Shown piece after piece: positions 27,040-36,057 of a stretch of DNA of 64,000 nt. The stretch covers positions 372,001-436,000 of the forward strand of contig NZ_CP022684.1 of the NCBI RefSeq assembly GCF_002863865.1, given 5' to 3'. Under the pieces are notes generated by a model. That model did not search any database. It saw only the letters and a program-made list of their open reading frames with translations, and was not told the DNA's origin. How positions within the stretch are numbered: position 1 is the first letter of the stretch; every line of letters starts with the position of its first letter. The DNA comes from Ketobacter alkanivorans (lineage in GTDB: Bacteria; Pseudomonadota; Gammaproteobacteria; Pseudomonadales; Ketobacteraceae). The translations under genes and the position numbers were made by a program.

Positions 27040-27060
27040 GCGCCGGTTATCCACCGGCGC
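27040..27060 (-). terminator. htpG terminator hairpin
   Basis: GCGCCGGT (27040-27047) pairs perfectly with ACCGGCGC (27053-27060) over a 5-base loop. On the reverse strand it is followed by TATTTCTTGTTTCT, moderately T-rich. It lies 12 bases past the htpG stop codon. Confidence 0.65.
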
Positions 27061-27071
27061 CAGTTCATATT

Positions 27072-28985
27072 TTAGCCAAGTGTTTCCATCAACAATTTAT
27101 TGATGCGCTTGACATACTCAGCAGGATCATCCAGCGCACGACCTTCAGACAACGCCGCCTGATCAAACACGATGGAGGCTAGATCTTCGAATCGATCTTC
27201 CTGTACTTCTCCATTCAAACGCTCCATCAAAGGATGACTTGGATTGATTTCCATTGTCGGTTTGCTATCAGGCATTTTCTGCCCGGCTGCTTCCATGATC
27301 TGACGCATCTGCGCCCCCATGTCATAAGCACCCGCCACCAAACAGGCCGGGGAATCCGTCAGTCGATGTGAAACTTTGACCTCCGACACCTTTTGCTCCA
27401 GCGCCGCTTTCAAACGCTTGACCAGATCTTCAGAAGTCTTTTCAACCTCCTCCTGCTGCTTTTTATCTTCTTCCGTCTCTATTTCACCAAGATCCAAATC
27501 GCCTTTGGTTACGTTGATAAAATGTTTGCCTTTGAAGTCAAACAGGTAGCCCATCATCCATTCGTCGATACGATCATGCATCAACAGGACTTCGATTCCT
27601 TTTTTACGGAAGATTTCCAGATGCGGGCTGTTGGCTGCAGCGGTGTAGTTTTCGGCCGTGATATAGTAGATCTTGTCCTGGCCTTCTTTCATTCGCTCGA
27701 TGTAATCATCCAGGGAAACCACCTGTTCGGAGGTACCCGTATGAGTACTGGCAAAGCGGAACAGCCCAGCGATTTTTTCCTTATTGCCATGATCTTCAGC
27801 AGGGCCTTCTTTCAACACTTGACCAAACTGCTTCCAGAACACTTTAAAATCTTCAGGCTCCAGCTTACTGATCATGTCCAGGGAACGTTTCGTCAATGCG
27901 TTTCTGATGTTTTCAACCGTGCGGTTCGACTGCAGAATTTCGCGGGAAACGTTCAACGGTAAATCGTTGGAATCCAACACGCCTTTCATAAAGCGCAGAT
28001 ACATAGGCATAAACTGGTCGGCGTCATCCATGATGAACACGCGTTGAACATACAGTTTCAAACCGCGGGATGCTTCGCGCTGATACAAATCGAAAGGCGC
28101 TTTCTTTGGCACATAAAGCAAAGAGGTATACTCCTGCTTACCTTCTACCCTGTTATGAGTCCAGGCAATTGGATCTTCAAAATCATGGGAGATGTGCTTG
28201 TAGAATTCCTTGTACTCATCGTCACTGACTTCTGAGCGGGATCGCGTCCACAGCGCGGTGGCTTTGTTCACCACTTCGAACTCTGGTGCTGCGTCTTCTT
28301 TCTTTTCTTCCTGCTCATCATCAGCAGATGGAGCTTCTTCCTTCAGCATTTCGATGGGCAGTGAAATATGATCGGAATACTTGGTGATGATGCTGCGCAG
28401 CTTCCAGCTACTGGCGAATTCTTCCTCACCCTCACGCAGATGCAGTACGATGGTGGTGCCGCGCTTGGGCCGGTCAACCGCCTCAACACTAAACTCGCCC
28501 TCACCTTCGGAAATCCAGTGCACGCCGTTTTCAGCAGGCTCACCCGCCTTACGGGAGAATACTTCCACTTTATCGGCTACAACAAAGGCAGAATAGAAGC
28601 CCACACCAAACTGGCCGATCAGTTGGGAATCTTTCTTCTGATCGCCGGTTAAATTCTTGAGGAAATCACTGGTACCGGATTTAGCGATGGTACCGAGATG
28701 ACTGATCACGTCTTCACGATTCATGCCGATGCCATTATCAGACAACGAAATAGTTTTGTTGTCGGCATCGAATTCCAAACGGATCTTCAGCTCTCCATCG
28801 CCTTCCATAATATCGGGATGAGAAAGGCTCAGAAAACGGAGTTTGTCAGCAGCATCAGAAGCATTGGAAATCAACTCACGCAGGAAGATCTCCTTGTTGC
28901 TGTACAAAGAATGGATCATTAGATGCAACAGCTGCTTAACTTCGGCCTGGAAGCCAAGGGTTTCTTTATTGGCATCGACAGTCAT
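27072..28985 (-). CDS. htpG: Hsp90-family chaperone HtpG
   Basis: 637 residues, full length. The N-terminal ATPase motifs are present: [34 protein letters not shown] and [16 protein letters not shown]. An acidic linker lies near residues 215-232. The middle and C-terminal domains ([18 protein letters not shown]) are normal. It folds and stabilises client proteins under stress. GAGGAG lies 13 bases before the ATG, a slightly long spacing. I could not see a convincing sigma-32 promoter. Confidence 0.97.
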   Translation of the reverse strand: MTVDANKETLGFQAEVKQLLHLMIHSLYSNKEIFLRELISNASDAADKLRFLSLSHPDIMEGDGELKIRLEFDADNKTISLSDNGIGMNREDVISHLGTIAKSGTSDFLKNLTGDQKKDSQLIGQFGVGFYSAFVVADKVEVFSRKAGEPAENGVHWISEGEGEFSVEAVDRPKRGTTIVLHLREGEEEFASSWKLRSIITKYSDHISLPIEMLKEEAPSADDEQEEKKEDAAPEFEVVNKATALWTRSRSEVSDDEYKEFYKHISHDFEDPIAWTHNRVEGKQEYTSLLYVPKKAPFDLYQREASRGLKLYVQRVFIMDDADQFMPMYLRFMKGVLDSNDLPLNVSREILQSNRTVENIRNALTKRSLDMISKLEPEDFKVFWKQFGQVLKEGPAEDHGNKEKIAGLFRFASTHTGTSEQVVSLDDYIERMKEGQDKIYYITAENYTAAANSPHLEIFRKKGIEVLLMHDRIDEWMMGYLFDFKGKHFINVTKGDLDLGEIETEEDKKQQEEVEKTSEDLVKRLKAALEQKVSEVKVSHRLTDSPACLVAGAYDMGAQMRQIMEAAGQKMPDSKPTMEINPSHPLMERLNGEVQEDRFEDLASIVFDQAALSEGRALDDPAEYVKRINKLLMETLG

Positions 28986-29081
28986 GGTGATAACACGCTC
29001 CTCACGTCAACAGATTGATGAAGTAACTTTACGCAACTTCAATGATGTTCGAATTAAAATACACAGCCTAGATGGGGACAT

Positions 29082-29100
29082 GGGCTTCAATATCAAGCCC
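29082..29100 (+). promoter_or_regulatory. Inverted repeat upstream of lutA
   Basis: GGGCTT (29082-29087) and AAGCCC (29095-29100) form a perfect 6-bp dyad with a 7-base spacer. It sits about 20 bases upstream of a TATGAT (29120-29125) that could be the -10 box. It may be an operator for a lactate-responsive regulator; no such regulator is in the window. Confidence 0.35.
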
Positions 29101-29155
29101 TCACATTGAATTTTTTTGCTATGATCCTGGAGGATACCTTCACAAAAACAACAAC

Positions 29156-29971
29156 ATGCCTAATTATTCTGATACAGAGCCCAAACCAAATAAGGTAATC
29201 AAGCAGCTCGCCACGCCCCTCGTTAAGGCTAAAGTGGCACTGTATGTCAGCTGCCTGGTGAACAGTCTGCGCCCTAATGTGGGCTTCGACTGCATCAAGC
29301 TCCTTGAATCATTAGATTTAGAGGTCTTTATTCCTCCAGACCAGACCTGCTGCGGACAACCGGCCTACAACGGAGGGCACCGGGCACAAGCCATAGCCGT
29401 TGCCAAACATCAAATCGCTGCGCTTTCGAACTATGACTACCTTGTTGTGCCCTCTGGCTCCTGCGCGGGGATGTTTATCAACCACTACCCTCGCTTGTTG
29501 GCTGACGACCCCGTTTGGTTAAAAAAAGCCCAAGCGTTGGCCGGTAAGACAAAGGAGCTTTGCCAGTTCCTGATAGAACAAAACTGGCAAGCGACTTCAA
29601 CGCCCAGCAATCATCATATGACGCTGGCATACCACACCAGTTGCTCGTGCCGCCGAGAAACACAGAGCCATCAGCACGGTGAGGCGCTTCTTAAGCAGGC
29701 AGGGTTTACTCTATCTGCAATGCAGGATCAGGAGGTGTGCTGTGGCTTTGGCGGTAGCTTTGCGGCCAAGTTTGACTCGCTATCCGGTCGTATGGGAGAC
29801 AATAAGCTTAAATGTGCTGAAGATTCAGGGGCCTCTGCCCTTGTGTCGGCTGATCTGGGGTGTTTGTTGCATTTGGATACTCTGAAGAATAACGCAACAA
29901 CCAATATGAAGTTCTTTCATATCGCAGAACTGTTGGCCGACGCCTGTAATGATCGAGGTCGAAGGGAATGA
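29156..29971 (+). CDS. lutA: LutA-type lactate utilisation protein (CCG domains)
   Basis: About 271 residues with two cysteine-rich CCG domains: QTCCGQPAYNGG in the first half and QEVCCGFGGSFAAKF in the second. These domains bind a cluster or cofactor in the LutABC L-lactate oxidation complex and in related reductases. The ATG at 29156 is a compromise: a GGAGGA lies 21 bases upstream, too far to be ideal, and the open frame extends to 29072. The stop overlaps the lutB start (ATGA). Confidence 0.85.
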   Translation: MPNYSDTEPKPNKVIKQLATPLVKAKVALYVSCLVNSLRPNVGFDCIKLLESLDLEVFIPPDQTCCGQPAYNGGHRAQAIAVAKHQIAALSNYDYLVVPSGSCAGMFINHYPRLLADDPVWLKKAQALAGKTKELCQFLIEQNWQATSTPSNHHMTLAYHTSCSCRRETQSHQHGEALLKQAGFTLSAMQDQEVCCGFGGSFAAKFDSLSGRMGDNKLKCAEDSGASALVSADLGCLLHLDTLKNNATTNMKFFHIAELLADACNDRGRRE

Positions 29972-31380
29972 CCGCATGCTCTGCAAATCGCTTTAAGCGC
30001 AATGCTGAAAGTGCATTGTCCGACGCGCAACTGCAAAGCGCCCTGAGTCATGCACAAAATGGTTTTGTGTCAAAGCGTGCCCAGGCCATCGAAATGGTGG
30101 ACGATTTTGAACAACTGAAGCATCAGGCGCAGGCGGCTAAACGCTACGCGTTAAACAATATTCACGATCTGCTGCTGGCATTTGAGCGCAACGTCGAAAC
30201 CAGTGGCGGCCATGTTCATTGGGCCTCAACGGCGCAAGAGCTGAACCAAACGGTCATAAATCTATGCCGCAAAGCGGATGCCCGAAATATTATCAAGGGC
30301 AAATCCATGATCGGTGAAGAAACCGGCCTGAATAGCGCCCTGGAGCAACAAGGATTTGATCTGATAGAAAGCGACTTGGGGGAATACATTATTCAACTGG
30401 CCCAAGAGCCACCCAGTCACATTATCGCACCAGCAATCCATAAAACGCGCAGCCAAGTAGCAGATCTCTTTAAGCAGCATCACGATCTGCCAAATAGGGA
30501 CTTGAGCGCTATATCTGAATTGGTAAATGAGGCAAGGCAGATATTGCGCCAACGCTTTCTGTCTGCCGATGTGGGTATCACCGGTGCTAATTTACTGGTG
30601 GCAGAAAACGGATCTGTGGCCATCGTAACTAATGAAGGCAACGGCGATTTAAGTGCAACACTGCCCCGCACTCACATCGTGATTGCCAGCATCGAGAAGG
30701 TTGTCGCCTCCATGGAAGACGCCTCCCACATTCTGGAAGTATTGGCTCGCAGCGCAACAGGCCAACACATGAGCGCTTACACCACGTTTTTCAACGGCAC
30801 CAAGCGCGATGGCGATACCGATGGCCCTGAAGAGTTCCACGTTGTGTTGCTGGATAATGGTCGCACCGAGTTGCTCGGTGGCCCTTTTGAGGCAATGCTC
30901 AATTGCATAAAGTGTGGTTCATGCCTCAACCATTGCCCGGTTTACAGCAACGTCGGCGGCCACGCTTACGGCTGGGTTTATCCCGGCCCGATGGGGTCAG
31001 TCCTGACACCGCTGCTAATGGGCCTTGACCAATCAACGCCTCTTCCCAATGCATCAACCTTTTGTGGCCGCTGCGAGGAAGTATGCCCCATGGGTATACC
31101 CCTTCCCCAACTCTTGAGGCAATTAAGGGAGCAGCAACATACCGAACAGCTGGAGCCTGCATCCTGGCGCTGGGGATTAAGCATATACGGCTGGCTATCA
31201 ACCCATCCGCGAACGTTTCAGGTTGCACTGAGTTGGCTACATCGAGTGCTGAAGCATGCACCGAGATGGCTTGAACGGTGGAGCAAACATAGGCGAATCA
31301 TTCGCCCTACAGGCAGCAACACCTTTATATCTCAGTGGAATAGACACGAAAATAAACGTAAAGAGAATACCCATCGGTGA
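29968..31380 (+). CDS. lutB: LutB-type iron-sulfur lactate utilisation protein
   Basis: 470 residues. An N-terminal LUD domain (TGANLLVAENGSVAIVTNEGN) is followed by two 4Fe-4S motifs (CIKCGSCLNHCPVY and CGRCEEVCPMGIPL) and a C-terminal tail. With LutA and LutC it oxidises L-lactate to pyruvate as an alternative to flavin LldD. Both ends overlap its neighbours by 4 bases (ATGA, GTGA), so the three genes are tightly coupled. No lactate permease gene is adjacent. Confidence 0.92.
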   Translation: MTACSANRFKRNAESALSDAQLQSALSHAQNGFVSKRAQAIEMVDDFEQLKHQAQAAKRYALNNIHDLLLAFERNVETSGGHVHWASTAQELNQTVINLCRKADARNIIKGKSMIGEETGLNSALEQQGFDLIESDLGEYIIQLAQEPPSHIIAPAIHKTRSQVADLFKQHHDLPNRDLSAISELVNEARQILRQRFLSADVGITGANLLVAENGSVAIVTNEGNGDLSATLPRTHIVIASIEKVVASMEDASHILEVLARSATGQHMSAYTTFFNGTKRDGDTDGPEEFHVVLLDNGRTELLGGPFEAMLNCIKCGSCLNHCPVYSNVGGHAYGWVYPGPMGSVLTPLLMGLDQSTPLPNASTFCGRCEEVCPMGIPLPQLLRQLREQQHTEQLEPASWRWGLSIYGWLSTHPRTFQVALSWLHRVLKHAPRWLERWSKHRRIIRPTGSNTFISQWNRHENKRKENTHR

Positions 31381-32000
31381 GTACTGAAGATCCACGTACA
31401 GCCATCCTGGCTCTGTTAAATCACAGGCAGGATCAAGCGGCCACACAGACGCGACAAGATAACTCCGCAGTCAATTTCGGTGATAATGGTATATTTTTAA
31501 CTGCCGCCACCCGCAACGGAGCAGCTGTACTAAAGGCCGAAAACATCGATAGAGCGATGGCGCTTATCAGGGAGTTGAGCGTTGAAAACAATTGGCTACA
31601 ACCTCCGGTTTTCGCTCCTTCCATCGAAGATGCCTCAAGCAAATCTTCGTTGTGGCCAACGCTGGGGCTGGACTGCGCAGCAGAAGGCTGTGTCGGCGTG
31701 AGCGTAGCGTATTGCGCCATTGCGGATACTGGAACCCTGGTATTAAACTCGTCTACAAACAGCCCCGCCAGTTTGAACTTTTTACCTGAACACCACGTAG
31801 TGCTCTTAACGCAAGGCAGAACCGTTATGGGAAAACAAGATGTTTGGCAATTGATGAAACAGGAAAGGATTGAAACGCCGCGGGCAATCAACCTAATCAG
31901 CGGCCCCTCTCGAACCGCCGATATTGAGCAAACCATTCAATTGGGCGCACACGGCCCACGCACGCTGACGATCATTCTGATTGATAAAACTAGTCTTTGA
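31377..32000 (+). CDS. lutC: LutC-type lactate utilisation protein
   Basis: 207 residues of the LUD family with the pattern GCVGVSVAYCAIADTGTLVL and SGPSRTADIEQTIQLGAHGP, which mark LutC/YkgG. It starts at GTG overlapping the lutB stop. The 3' end overlaps the convergent membrane protein gene by 11 bases, so transcription of the two may interfere. Confidence 0.9.
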   Translation: MSTEDPRTAILALLNHRQDQAATQTRQDNSAVNFGDNGIFLTAATRNGAAVLKAENIDRAMALIRELSVENNWLQPPVFAPSIEDASSKSSLWPTLGLDCAAEGCVGVSVAYCAIADTGTLVLNSSTNSPASLNFLPEHHVVLLTQGRTVMGKQDVWQLMKQERIETPRAINLISGPSRTADIEQTIQLGAHGPRTLTIILIDKTSL

Positions 32001-33282
32001 GCCGAACTTCTTTAACTTCTCGACGCCTCACCATCATCGCGACTTCCCCACCACCCAAATAGGTCACCAAAGAGACATTATAGCGGTCCACTGAATCTAA
32101 AAGGCCCTCTCGAGTCTTGCCATCGCGGGTCACAATAGTCACATTTAGCCCCACTAGCTCATCAACCTCATCTGCCGAGAAAGTACGGGTTTGCACCAAC
32201 ACAGGCTTGGATGATATGGCAGCCGGTGGTTGTTCCTGAATGGTCTGTAACGCACTAATCAAATCCCGCACTGGTGATCGCTCCACCACCCAGCCTTGAT
32301 CATTTTTAAACAGCTCAATCGCAATATTATGGGTGCTACCATCCACCATAGAAATCCGCACGTTGGTGTGGCCGGTTGAGTTTTCAAGATTGGTTTGGAA
32401 AAAGGTGCCGTTAAAATCCACGACCTCATCTAAAGATGATCCCAAATTATTCACAAGATACTGCTCGGTAATATATTCAATTGTGTCGTTAGAGTCGTAT
32501 GAACGCTTAACTTCATCGAATTCCCACATCAAATCCTTGTCGGTCGCCGAGAACATGCCCGCCAGATAACTCTTCCTGCCATCGGGCAGCTTCAATTTCA
32601 CCTGCCCTTCGTAACGACCGGTACCAATCCGGTCCACGATCAACTCCAACCAATAGCCGCGATCATAAGATTCAACCACCGGAACCGCTGAATTGTTTTG
32701 GAAAGTCATGACATGAACCACTGGGACAACCTGGGAATCTGGAGTGACATCCATGCCTAAACCACCGGCTTGCTCAATATCGTAATGACTTAGATCGATC
32801 ACCAACTCCACAGGCTCCTGCGTTTCAAGCTGTTTGAAACGCAACACGCCATTGCTCAACACCACTTGTTGAAATTGAAGATCTTTGCCCGAATAACGCC
32901 CATAGCTGTACCGGGCATCTGCATCAACTCGCTTAATGTCATAATCCGAAGCGAATACGGGGGCAGAAAACTCCAGCGGAGACTGGCCAAACGCTGGAGC
33001 CACCCAATCACGCACCGGAGCCAAGGCATGCCCATCAAAAATAAAAGGATTGGCCCTGATGTATAGAGCACTGAACAGAACAAACGCAGCCAAACTCACT
33101 AAGTGCGCAACCCCTTGAACGCGATAGTCTCGCCAATTAAACCCATAGAACGTGAGCCAGGCTGGAGGAAACAGCAAGCACAAAAACCCCCATCCGAGGG
33201 ATTTTGTAAAGGCCAGATGCAGGCAATTTAATGTCAGCCCTGCAAACAAAAACAGAGCAATGACGAGCAGTAAGGTCTCCAT
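31990..33282 (-). CDS. Hypothetical membrane-anchored protein with SPOR/SH3-like tail region
   Basis: 430 residues. Three hydrophobic helices lie in the first 95 residues. A large beta-rich domain, probably periplasmic, spans about 110-340. A C-terminal segment (VDELVGLNVTIVTRDGKTREGLLDSVDRYNVSLVTYLGGGEVAMMVRRREVKEVRL) looks Sm- or SH3-like, given here only as parts. I do not recognise the family as a whole. It ends inside the 3' end of lutC, and stands alone. Role unknown. Confidence 0.65.
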   Translation of the reverse strand: METLLLVIALFLFAGLTLNCLHLAFTKSLGWGFLCLLFPPAWLTFYGFNWRDYRVQGVAHLVSLAAFVLFSALYIRANPFIFDGHALAPVRDWVAPAFGQSPLEFSAPVFASDYDIKRVDADARYSYGRYSGKDLQFQQVVLSNGVLRFKQLETQEPVELVIDLSHYDIEQAGGLGMDVTPDSQVVPVVHVMTFQNNSAVPVVESYDRGYWLELIVDRIGTGRYEGQVKLKLPDGRKSYLAGMFSATDKDLMWEFDEVKRSYDSNDTIEYITEQYLVNNLGSSLDEVVDFNGTFFQTNLENSTGHTNVRISMVDGSTHNIAIELFKNDQGWVVERSPVRDLISALQTIQEQPPAAISSKPVLVQTRTFSADEVDELVGLNVTIVTRDGKTREGLLDSVDRYNVSLVTYLGGGEVAMMVRRREVKEVRLKD

Positions 33283-33399
33283 AATGCTTTTCTACACTGT
33301 TCCCTTTGGCTATCGATTTATTGGTAATCGATTCATTATTGGTGGCCCAAGCCCTGTGGCGCTGCGCCTTTGTGTCATAGGTTATACATTAACCAACTG

Positions 33400-33831
33400 T
33401 CACGATAGTAGCAAGTGGGTACGCGCTGTGGCCACCGGCTCATCCTTTTTGGCCTGCCATACGGTGACCGATACATTGGCGATGCGCCGCCCCATGCGCA
33501 GGACTTTACACTCGGCGAAGCTATCGCGAAACAATCCAGCACTTAGATAATCAATAGATAAATCAATCACTTTTGGAAAGGTTGGTTTCTCCATCAGCAT
33601 AAGCAGATGTAACTGAGCAGCTTGCTCTATAAAGCCGCCCAACACACCGCCATGTATCGCAGGCAGAGTAGGATTACCGATATTGGATGGGTTGGCCGGT
33701 AGAGTAAATATCACCTCGTCGCCTGCTTTTATACAGCCCATACCGATAGTACGTGCGTAAGGTATGGCGTTGACCAGAGTTTCATAATCATTGCTTTCAC
33801 GACATTGCTGAACGATGGATTCAATGCTCAT
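33400..33831 (-). CDS. PaaI-family hot-dog thioesterase
   Basis: 143 residues, a single hot-dog domain with NPTLPAIHGGVLGGFIEQAAQLHLL, the family's HGGxxxxxxE active-site pattern. It hydrolyses small or aromatic acyl-CoA thioesters by family. It overlaps a second thioesterase gene by 4 bases, so the pair is likely co-expressed and may act on related substrates. Confidence 0.85.
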   Translation of the reverse strand: MSIESIVQQCRESNDYETLVNAIPYARTIGMGCIKAGDEVIFTLPANPSNIGNPTLPAIHGGVLGGFIEQAAQLHLLMLMEKPTFPKVIDLSIDYLSAGLFRDSFAECKVLRMGRRIANVSVTVWQAKKDEPVATARTHLLLS

Positions 33832-34325
33832 TGGGCAGCCCCCTCATCCTTTTTGTTAGATTTCCAGGGCACCTTGCTCAAGCCCATTCGCATGAAGTTA
33901 GCAACACAGTGCGCGATAGGGTCTTCACGGTTGGTCTGATAGGCGACGCCGCGGGCAAACACCACACTACGGGTTTTACGATAGGCCTCGACATAGGCAT
34001 ATACATCCTTTCCCGGCTCTGCTGGCTTCATATAATCGATGCGTAAATCAATGGTGGGCGTAATGTCAAAATCAGGGGCGATAGCCTGAGCCACGGCCAA
34101 CCCGCATGACTGATCCATAAGGCTGGTAATGGCTCCTCCGTGGATAACACCCGTGTCCGGGTTGCCCACAATTTTATCGGAATAAGGCAGCCGTACTATC
34201 AGCCCTTCTGACGTAATCTCTTCAAGTGTCATGCCCAGTTCCATGCTGTGCTTTACACCTTTTAGAAACAGATTCAGACCTTTCTCCAGGTTGAACGGTC
34301 TCTTCGGCTTGTTTTCTTCGCTCAC
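33828..34325 (-). CDS. PaaI-family hot-dog thioesterase
   Basis: 165 residues with the hot-dog signature GVIHGGAITSLMDQSCG, where Asp replaces the catalytic Glu of other members, a common variant. I set a GTG start at 34325: it overlaps the stop of the DUF599 gene (GTGA) and has GGAG 9 bases upstream. A longer frame reaching 34460 would lie inside the DUF599 gene and lacks family similarity. Middle gene of a three-gene reverse operon. Confidence 0.8.
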   Translation of the reverse strand: MSEENKPKRPFNLEKGLNLFLKGVKHSMELGMTLEEITSEGLIVRLPYSDKIVGNPDTGVIHGGAITSLMDQSCGLAVAQAIAPDFDITPTIDLRIDYMKPAEPGKDVYAYVEAYRKTRSVVFARGVAYQTNREDPIAHCVANFMRMGLSKVPWKSNKKDEGAAQ

Positions 34326-35050
34326 AGACTCTCTCCACCAACTATGGCTTTGTTCGTGTTTAACAACGCTTTCAACGCTTTGGAGTGGAACTCCCTGCGG
34401 TACAATACACCAACCACCCAGGCGGTAGTAACCATGAAAATCCAAGGGTTGATAAACCATAACAGAAACGCCAAGCCAAAATAGTAAGATCGCAACCCCA
34501 GGTTGAATGCATAGGCTGCCCGCGACACCACGCGCGCGGCACTTTTGGCAAATGCTGCTTTATCCACAACATCCACTTTAGATGCCCCGGGAGCCATACC
34601 AATTACCACCGAGGCAAACCCATATTGACGCAGCGCCCAACTGAATTTAAAGAATGCATATACGAATATCGCCATCAATAGAAACAGTTTCAGCTCCCAC
34701 GCCACTTTTGAAGCCTTATAGGTGAATGGCAATGCCTCGGACAGCGACATCACTCGATCAGTAGCACCCAATACCGTCAGAATACCTGCCAGTATGATGA
34801 GTGTAGAGGATGCGAAGAAAGAAACGTTACGCTCCAGATTAGCCAACAAAGAGGCATCAGCCACTCGATTCTCACGATCCAGCATTTCGCGCATCCAACC
34901 GCAGCGTTGAATATGCAGCACACTGGACAGGCAGTTTTTGCGGGATGCTGTGCGTTCAGAGTATTGGGTATAACCAATCCAGCACAGCAGAAACCAGGCA
35001 AACGCCAGAGAGTCTACTAAAGTCAGATCGAATAGAATGATGGTATGCAA
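34322..35050 (-). CDS. DUF599 family membrane protein
   Basis: 242 residues with four hydrophobic helices and the DUF599 features: WxGYTQYSERTASRKNCLSS near the first helix and a C-terminal AWVVGVLYRREFHSKAL. The family is widespread in Proteobacteria and has no known function. It heads the operon with two thioesterases and is divergent from the DMT exporter gene. Confidence 0.85.
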   Translation of the reverse strand: MHTIILFDLTLVDSLAFAWFLLCWIGYTQYSERTASRKNCLSSVLHIQRCGWMREMLDRENRVADASLLANLERNVSFFASSTLIILAGILTVLGATDRVMSLSEALPFTYKASKVAWELKLFLLMAIFVYAFFKFSWALRQYGFASVVIGMAPGASKVDVVDKAAFAKSAARVVSRAAYAFNLGLRSYYFGLAFLLWFINPWIFMVTTAWVVGVLYRREFHSKALKALLNTNKAIVGGESL

Positions 35051-35075
35051 GGAAGTTTGCCCGCTTGATTAAATT

Positions 35076-35094
35076 ATTTGCAATAATAGCAAAT
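35076..35094. promoter_or_regulatory. Dyad in divergent DUF599/exporter region
   Basis: ATTTGC (35076-35081) and GCAAAT (35089-35094), a perfect 6-bp inverted repeat with a 7-base AT-rich spacer, midway between the two divergent starts. Operator-like; no regulator is assigned. Confidence 0.3.
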
Positions 35095-35122
35095 GTTTAG
35101 ATCAGTTTAAGCAAGGATTACC

Positions 35123-35995
35123 GTGTCAGGCCGCCAGACCAACCTTCGTACCGCTACACTGTTCGCTATCCTGACATCTTTGGTGGCCACCATGGCTGCC
35201 GCCGCCACCAAATACCTTACTGGGTACATGGATGCCAGCTTAGTGGTCTGCACCCAGTACTTAATTTGCCTGGTAACACTGCTGCCGTGGGTTAGCCGCA
35301 CCGGCCTAAAAGGCCTGGCCACCGAGTTTCCAAAAGCACACCTTATTCGCGGCGTGGCAGGCTGGGCTTGTTTTTACACGTTCTATGTGGCGATCGGCAA
35401 GATACCCCTGGTAGACGCATCGCTGCTGCGCAACACAGCTCCCATCTGTGTCCCTTTTTTTACGTTCTTTTTATTCGGTAACCGCATCGGGCTACAAGGG
35501 GCAATCGGCATATTAGTGGGGTTTGCTGGGGTTCTTTTTATACTCAAACCTGAAGGTCAAAACATCAGCATGTGGCACGGAGTGGGGTTCTTGTCCGGGG
35601 TCACATTAGCCATATCTATGATCTACACTCGGGAGCTGGCCGCATCGGAGCCCTCCAATAGAATTCTGTTCTACTACTTTCTTATTTCGCTGGTGCTCAG
35701 CACGCCACTAGCCCTTGCCAACTATACCCCCATCCCAATAAAAGCTGTGCCTGCCCTGCTGTTCGTTGGTGTCTCCATATTTATCACCATGAAGCTCTAC
35801 AACCACGCGTATACTCACGCACCCGCCAACGCCATCGCTCCCCTAACCTATTTTGGAGTTGTGTTCGCCGGACTGCTCGGCTGGATATTTTGGGATCACA
35901 CACCTGATTCGAAGTCTCTGATGGGAATGGCATTGGTAATCTGTGGGGGTATAGTGGCCATTTTGGCAAAACAGGCAGAAGCCTCACAGAAATAG
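35123..35995 (+). CDS. DMT-superfamily (EamA) exporter
   Basis: 290 residues with ten hydrophobic helices arranged as two EamA repeats (about 10-140 and 150-285). The GTG start has AAGGA 8 bases upstream. EamA proteins usually export amino acids, nucleosides or related metabolites. The next gene, 62 bases on, is a PLP enzyme acting on amino-acid-like compounds, so an amino acid or its product is a reasonable but unproven substrate. Confidence 0.85.
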   Translation: MSGRQTNLRTATLFAILTSLVATMAAAATKYLTGYMDASLVVCTQYLICLVTLLPWVSRTGLKGLATEFPKAHLIRGVAGWACFYTFYVAIGKIPLVDASLLRNTAPICVPFFTFFLFGNRIGLQGAIGILVGFAGVLFILKPEGQNISMWHGVGFLSGVTLAISMIYTRELAASEPSNRILFYYFLISLVLSTPLALANYTPIPIKAVPALLFVGVSIFITMKLYNHAYTHAPANAIAPLTYFGVVFAGLLGWIFWDHTPDSKSLMGMALVICGGIVAILAKQAEASQK

Positions 35996-36014
35996 TGCTT
36001 TCTTCTATAAATCA

Positions 36015-36036
36015 TTATGGTACCATCGTTCCATAA
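36015..36036 (+). promoter_or_regulatory. Dyad upstream of the PLP-GMC-ALDH operon
   Basis: TTATGG (36015-36020) and CCATAA (36031-36036) face each other across 10 bases, and ATGGTACCAT (36017-36026) is itself a perfect palindrome. It lies about 22 bases before the PLP gene start. It may be an operator or part of an internal promoter. Confidence 0.35.
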
Positions 36037-36057
36037 CAACTATAAAGAACGAAACCA

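Noticed and set aside
33297..33345. Direct repeats of ATCGATT near 33.3 kb
   Set aside because: Two short imperfect copies only; too little to call a regulatory or mobile feature.
33152..33550. 132-codon forward frame near 33.3 kb
   Set aside because: It lies antisense to the ends of the 430-residue gene and the thioesterase gene and has no coding character; shadow frame.
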